From positions 1 through 8,259 of the forward strand of contig CABKMZ010000086.1 of assembly GCA_902373545.1 (NCBI GenBank): a stretch of 8,259 nucleotides of DNA, read 5' to 3'. Below, one piece after another: positions 6,379-8,259 of this stretch. Position numbers and translations under genes: made by a program. This DNA comes from an uncultured Actinomyces sp. (GTDB lineage: Bacteria; Actinomycetota; Actinomycetes; Actinomycetales; Actinomycetaceae). Under the pieces are notes generated by a model. That model made no database searches and was not told the DNA's origin. It saw only the letters and a program-made list of their open reading frames with translations. Every line of letters begins with the position of its first letter. The stretch's first letter is position 1.

Positions 6379-6939
6379 ATGACCCAGCCCCGCCCCGCCC
6401 GCGTCCTCATGGTCTGCACCGGCAACATCTGCCGATCCACGATGGCGCACGCGGTCCTCGAGCAGGAAGCCGCGCGCGCCGGCGTGGACATCGTCGTCGA
6501 CAGCGCTGGCGTCTCCGACGAGGAGCAAGGCAACCCCATCGACCGGCGCGCCGCCCGAGTCCTGCGCGACGCTGGATACACCGTGCCTGACCACCGCGCG
6601 CGCCAGATCCGCGCGGGTGAGCTGGGGGAGTGGGACCTGATCCTGGCCATGACCTCGCGGCACCTGAACGTGCTGCAGCGCCTCGCCGATCGTGCGGGGG
6701 TTGAGTACGGGGGCGCGCCGAGCGCAGGCGGGGGACCTGCGGGTGGAGCAGGCTCGTTGTCTGGCCGAGCTCCGGTGAGCGACGAGGGCGCGGGGCCACG
6801 CATCTGCCTGTATCGCGACCTGGATCCCGCGGGCAGCGGCGACGTGCCCGACCCGTGGTACGGCGACCACCAGGACTTCCTGGACACCCTGGAGGTCATC
6901 GAGCGAGTCACGCCGGTCATCCTCGACCTGGCCCGCTGA
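6379..6939 (+). CDS. Low-molecular-weight protein-tyrosine phosphatase with a low-complexity insert
   Basis: A 186-residue enzyme of the LMW-PTP/arsenate-reductase-like fold that removes phosphate from phosphotyrosine. The P-loop VCTGNICRSTMA carries the CX5R signature (C13, R19), followed by the Ser typical of the family; the general-acid motif DPWYG is at 158-162 (D158), at the usual place near the C-terminus. VDSAGVSDEEQGNPIDRRA is the second conserved block. The ATG is preceded by AGAAGGGA at proper spacing. The protein is about 30 residues longer than the usual 150-160 because of a Gly/Ala/Ser-rich stretch (about 111-139) just before RICLYRDL, on the route to the acid loop. The catalytic residues are intact, so it is probably active. 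Actinobacterial relatives act on capsule or cell-wall regulators or are secreted; the substrate here is unknown and no kinase gene is nearby. The stop is 13 bp before repeat copy 2. Confidence 0.92.
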   Translation: MTQPRPARVLMVCTGNICRSTMAHAVLEQEAARAGVDIVVDSAGVSDEEQGNPIDRRAARVLRDAGYTVPDHRARQIRAGELGEWDLILAMTSRHLNVLQRLADRAGVEYGGAPSAGGGPAGGAGSLSGRAPVSDEGAGPRICLYRDLDPAGSGDVPDPWYGDHQDFLDTLEVIERVTPVILDLAR

Positions 6940-6952
6940 GCGCGCTTCCCCC

Positions 6953-7065
6953 AATGTCGCACGTAATTCCAAAACGGTAAGTTTTGGAGTCCTCTGAAAA
7001 CCGCGGAATTTCAACGATGTGGATTCAAAAGTTGAAATAGCGGTGGGGGAATTACGTGCGACATT
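6953..7065 (+). repeat. 113-bp palindromic repeat element, copy 2
   Basis: This copy has perfect 18-bp terminal inverted repeats: AATGTCGCACGTAATTCC at 6953-6970 and its exact reverse complement at 7048-7065. Inside is a second stem, ATTTCAAC (7008-7015) with GTTGAAAT (7031-7038), and an imperfect one pairing CGGT/TTTT (6975-6985) with AAAACCG. Outside, GCTT (6944) and AAGC (7073-7076) hint at an extended inverted repeat of about 133 bp in total. It sits between the convergent ends of the phosphatase gene and the nuclease gene, so its RNA hairpin could also stop transcription from both sides. Confidence 0.9.
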
Positions 7066-7090
7066 TTTGGGTAAGCGTGGTGTGTGGGCG

Positions 7091-8050
7091 TTATGATGCC
7101 TGTCCGAGGCCGTGGTTCGGCAGGTAGAGCCCGCCCAGGATCTGCAGGAAATCGATGTTCTTGGCGGCCGCGCGAGCTCCCTCGGCGTCCTCGTACGACA
7201 CGAGGCCTCGGATCGCCTTCACCGATTCGGGCACCTCCCTCTCGAAATCGCCGTTCATGACATCGTCGTAGGTGAAACGCAGGACCATGTACCCGCGACG
7301 CAGGAGCTCGCGGTCGCGCTTCAGGTCCTTCTCACGCTGTTCTTTCGAGGAATGGAAAGCCCAGCCGTCCACCTCGATGACGATGAAGCCGAGGATGATC
7401 ATGTCGACCTCGCCGACCCCCTCGATCCATACGCCCACCTGCGGGTTCAGTCCCATGTCGATCAGGATCAGGCGCGCAACCGTCTCCAGGATCGACCGCG
7501 CGCGGTCAGTCGACAGGGCGGCCTCGCGCAGGTGGGGGACTCTGCTGCCGGACGTTGGCAACGTCAGGGTTGAGATGTCGTACAAGCCTTGGTTTCGTGC
7601 GGCGTCGAGCATCGGTAGGGATACCTTGAGAGGCATACAGACGAGCACTCGCTCCAAGACTGTGCCGATGCTGGCTACGTGCGTGCGTTCCTCTTCGGCG
7701 CTCAGGATGGGTTCCCTGTGAATGAGCACGTCGTCAAAGCGTCGTAGTTTCGACGGGTGCATTCCTCGGTTATATGCAACCGACAGGTGGGTCTTGTGCG
7801 GGCGGTCCTCCATGAGAATCGGAAGCCCGTACATTTGCGCGGCGCTCACGCAGGAGATGCACGCGTTGTAGACGAAGGCGCGTACCTGATCGAGGGTGAA
7901 GCTGTTCTTGTCATAGATCCAGCCCCGGTAGTGTCCGATGGATTGTGGCAGCATCGCCGGTGTGAGCTCTGCGTGGTGCAGGCTCGTGATTCGTGTGATT
8001 CCATGTCGCTTACGAAGCTCTTCGTTGAGGTCCATGGGCTTATTGTGCAC
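7091..8050 (-). CDS. DUF559 / Vsr-like endonuclease-domain protein with AbiEi-like N-terminal region
   Basis: 319 residues. The C-terminal domain fits the DUF559 (very-short-patch-repair-like PD-(D/E)xK) fold: SILETVARLIL (E189), then GEVDMII (D216), then FIVIEVDGWAFHSS (E226, D228, H233), EKDLKRDRELLRRGY (D242, D246) and VLRFTYDDV. All the usual acidic positions are intact. The N-terminal about 110 residues (DLNEELRKRHGITRITSL, then YRGWIYD, then SCVSAAQMYGLP) resemble the winged-helix/AbiEi-like region often fused to DUF559 in actinobacteria. Such proteins are common, usually of unknown function, and are suspected of DNA cleavage, repair or defence. The start is uncertain: GTG 8050 has AAAGG directly before it, while ATG 8035 has that motif 14 bases away. 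The gene runs opposite to its neighbours, has less G/C-biased codons and is bracketed within 25 and 49 bp by two repeat copies. No toxin partner adjoins it. Confidence 0.75.
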   Translation of the reverse strand: MHNKPMDLNEELRKRHGITRITSLHHAELTPAMLPQSIGHYRGWIYDKNSFTLDQVRAFVYNACISCVSAAQMYGLPILMEDRPHKTHLSVAYNRGMHPSKLRRFDDVLIHREPILSAEEERTHVASIGTVLERVLVCMPLKVSLPMLDAARNQGLYDISTLTLPTSGSRVPHLREAALSTDRARSILETVARLILIDMGLNPQVGVWIEGVGEVDMIILGFIVIEVDGWAFHSSKEQREKDLKRDRELLRRGYMVLRFTYDDVMNGDFEREVPESVKAIRGLVSYEDAEGARAAAKNIDFLQILGGLYLPNHGLGQAS

Positions 8051-8099
8051 CTTTATAGCGGTTCGTGTGTGTAGTTTGAAAAATCTGTGGATAACTCAG
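8051..8099 (-). promoter_or_regulatory. Upstream region of the nuclease gene: possible -10 and a DnaA-box match
   Basis: Read on the minus strand, TATAAA (within 8051-8058) is a one-mismatch -10 hexamer that would start transcription around or just after the GTG, favouring either a leaderless message or a start at ATG 8035. TTATCCACA (minus strand; 8086-8094) is a perfect DnaA-box consensus 9-mer beside repeat copy 3. No clear -35 is seen. Both calls rest on short motifs. Confidence 0.3.
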
Positions 8100-8212
8100 A
8101 AAGTTGCACGTAATTCTAAGGTGGTAAGTTTTGGAGTCCTCTGAAAACCGCGGAATTTCAATGATGTGAATTCAAAAGTTGAAATAGTGGTGGGGGAATT
8201 ACGTGCGACATT
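8100..8212 (+). repeat. 113-bp palindromic repeat element, copy 3
   Basis: This copy has the same orientation and length as copy 2, with about 9 differences in 113 positions. Differences cluster at the left end, where the terminus is decayed (AAAGTTGCACGTAATTCT), while the right terminus is perfect (GGAATTACGTGCGACATT). The shared sequence continues past the right end (TTTGGGTAAGC then G/A then TGG), so the true unit extends about 11-15 bases further, as in copy 2. The internal stems are retained. It lies 49 bp upstream of the nuclease start. Confidence 0.9.
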
Positions 8213-8225
8213 TTTGGGTAAGCAT

Positions 8226-8256
8226 GGGTCCGGGCTCGGGGCTTGGGGCTCGTGGG
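8226..8256 (+). repeat. G-run / GGGCTYG heptamer repeat at the right edge
   Basis: Three tandem heptamers, GGGCTCG, GGGCTTG and GGGCTCG (8232-8252), are flanked by further GGG runs at 8226 and 8254. Five runs of three or four G with loops of 3-5 bases satisfy the usual G-quadruplex pattern. The window ends here, so the repeat may continue. Confidence 0.45.
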
Positions 8257-8259
8257 TCG

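Noticed and set aside
6944..7076. Target-site duplication flanking the repeat elements
   Set aside because: No convincing short direct repeats were found at either the core or the extended ends of any copy.
7091..8050. Nuclease gene as half of an AbiE-type toxin-antitoxin pair
   Set aside because: No AbiEii-like nucleotidyltransferase gene adjoins it on either side; only the N-terminal region is AbiEi-like.
5317..8212. The three repeats as a CRISPR array
   Set aside because: Only three copies, 113 bp long, more than 1 kb apart, one inverted, and no cas genes.

Overview
The window comes from a high-GC actinobacterium, most likely a member of the Actinomycetaceae (Actinomyces/Schaalia). That placement rests on strong G/C third-position codon use, a fimbrial locus in the order tip adhesin, shaft pilin, class C sortase as known from Actinomyces type 1 and type 2 fimbriae, and GTG or apparently leaderless starts. 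It is an inference from gene content, not a database match.

Bases 1-5129 are a sortase-assembled pilus locus read on the + strand. It holds the 3' part of a large LPKAG-anchored surface protein (probable tip adhesin, cut by the left edge), a complete LPLTG shaft pilin with signal peptide, YPK pilin motif and SpaA/CnaB-type domains, and a class C sortase with DPW lid and TLxTC active site. The sortase would join shaft subunits through the YPK lysine and add the tip protein. The gaps between these genes contain strong hairpins: one between tip and shaft, and a perfect 30-bp palindrome between shaft and sortase. Both are well placed to set unequal expression of abundant shaft and scarce enzyme. 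No housekeeping sortase is present in the window.

Bases 5130-5539 are non-coding. They hold hairpins, the first copy of a 113-bp palindromic repeat and a probable leaderless promoter. Two metabolic/signalling genes follow on the + strand: a 5'-methylthioadenosine/S-adenosylhomocysteine nucleosidase (5540-6283) and a low-molecular-weight protein-tyrosine phosphatase carrying an unusual Gly/Ala/Ser-rich insert (6379-6939).

The right part is a minus-strand gene (7091-8050) for a protein with an AbiEi-like N-terminal region and a C-terminal DUF559/Vsr-like PD-(D/E)xK nuclease domain. It is bracketed within 25 and 49 bp by two directly repeated, about 92% identical copies of the same 113-bp element.

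The 113-bp element is the most interesting part of the window. Three copies have identical length and near-perfect 18-bp terminal inverted repeats. They are AT-richer than their surroundings and contain conserved internal hairpins. Copy 1 is inverted relative to copies 2 and 3. They look like a non-autonomous palindromic (MITE- or REPIN-like) family. The tight bracketing of the nuclease gene raises the hypothesis, not proven here, that nuclease and repeat are functionally linked in the way REP elements are linked to RAYT transposases.
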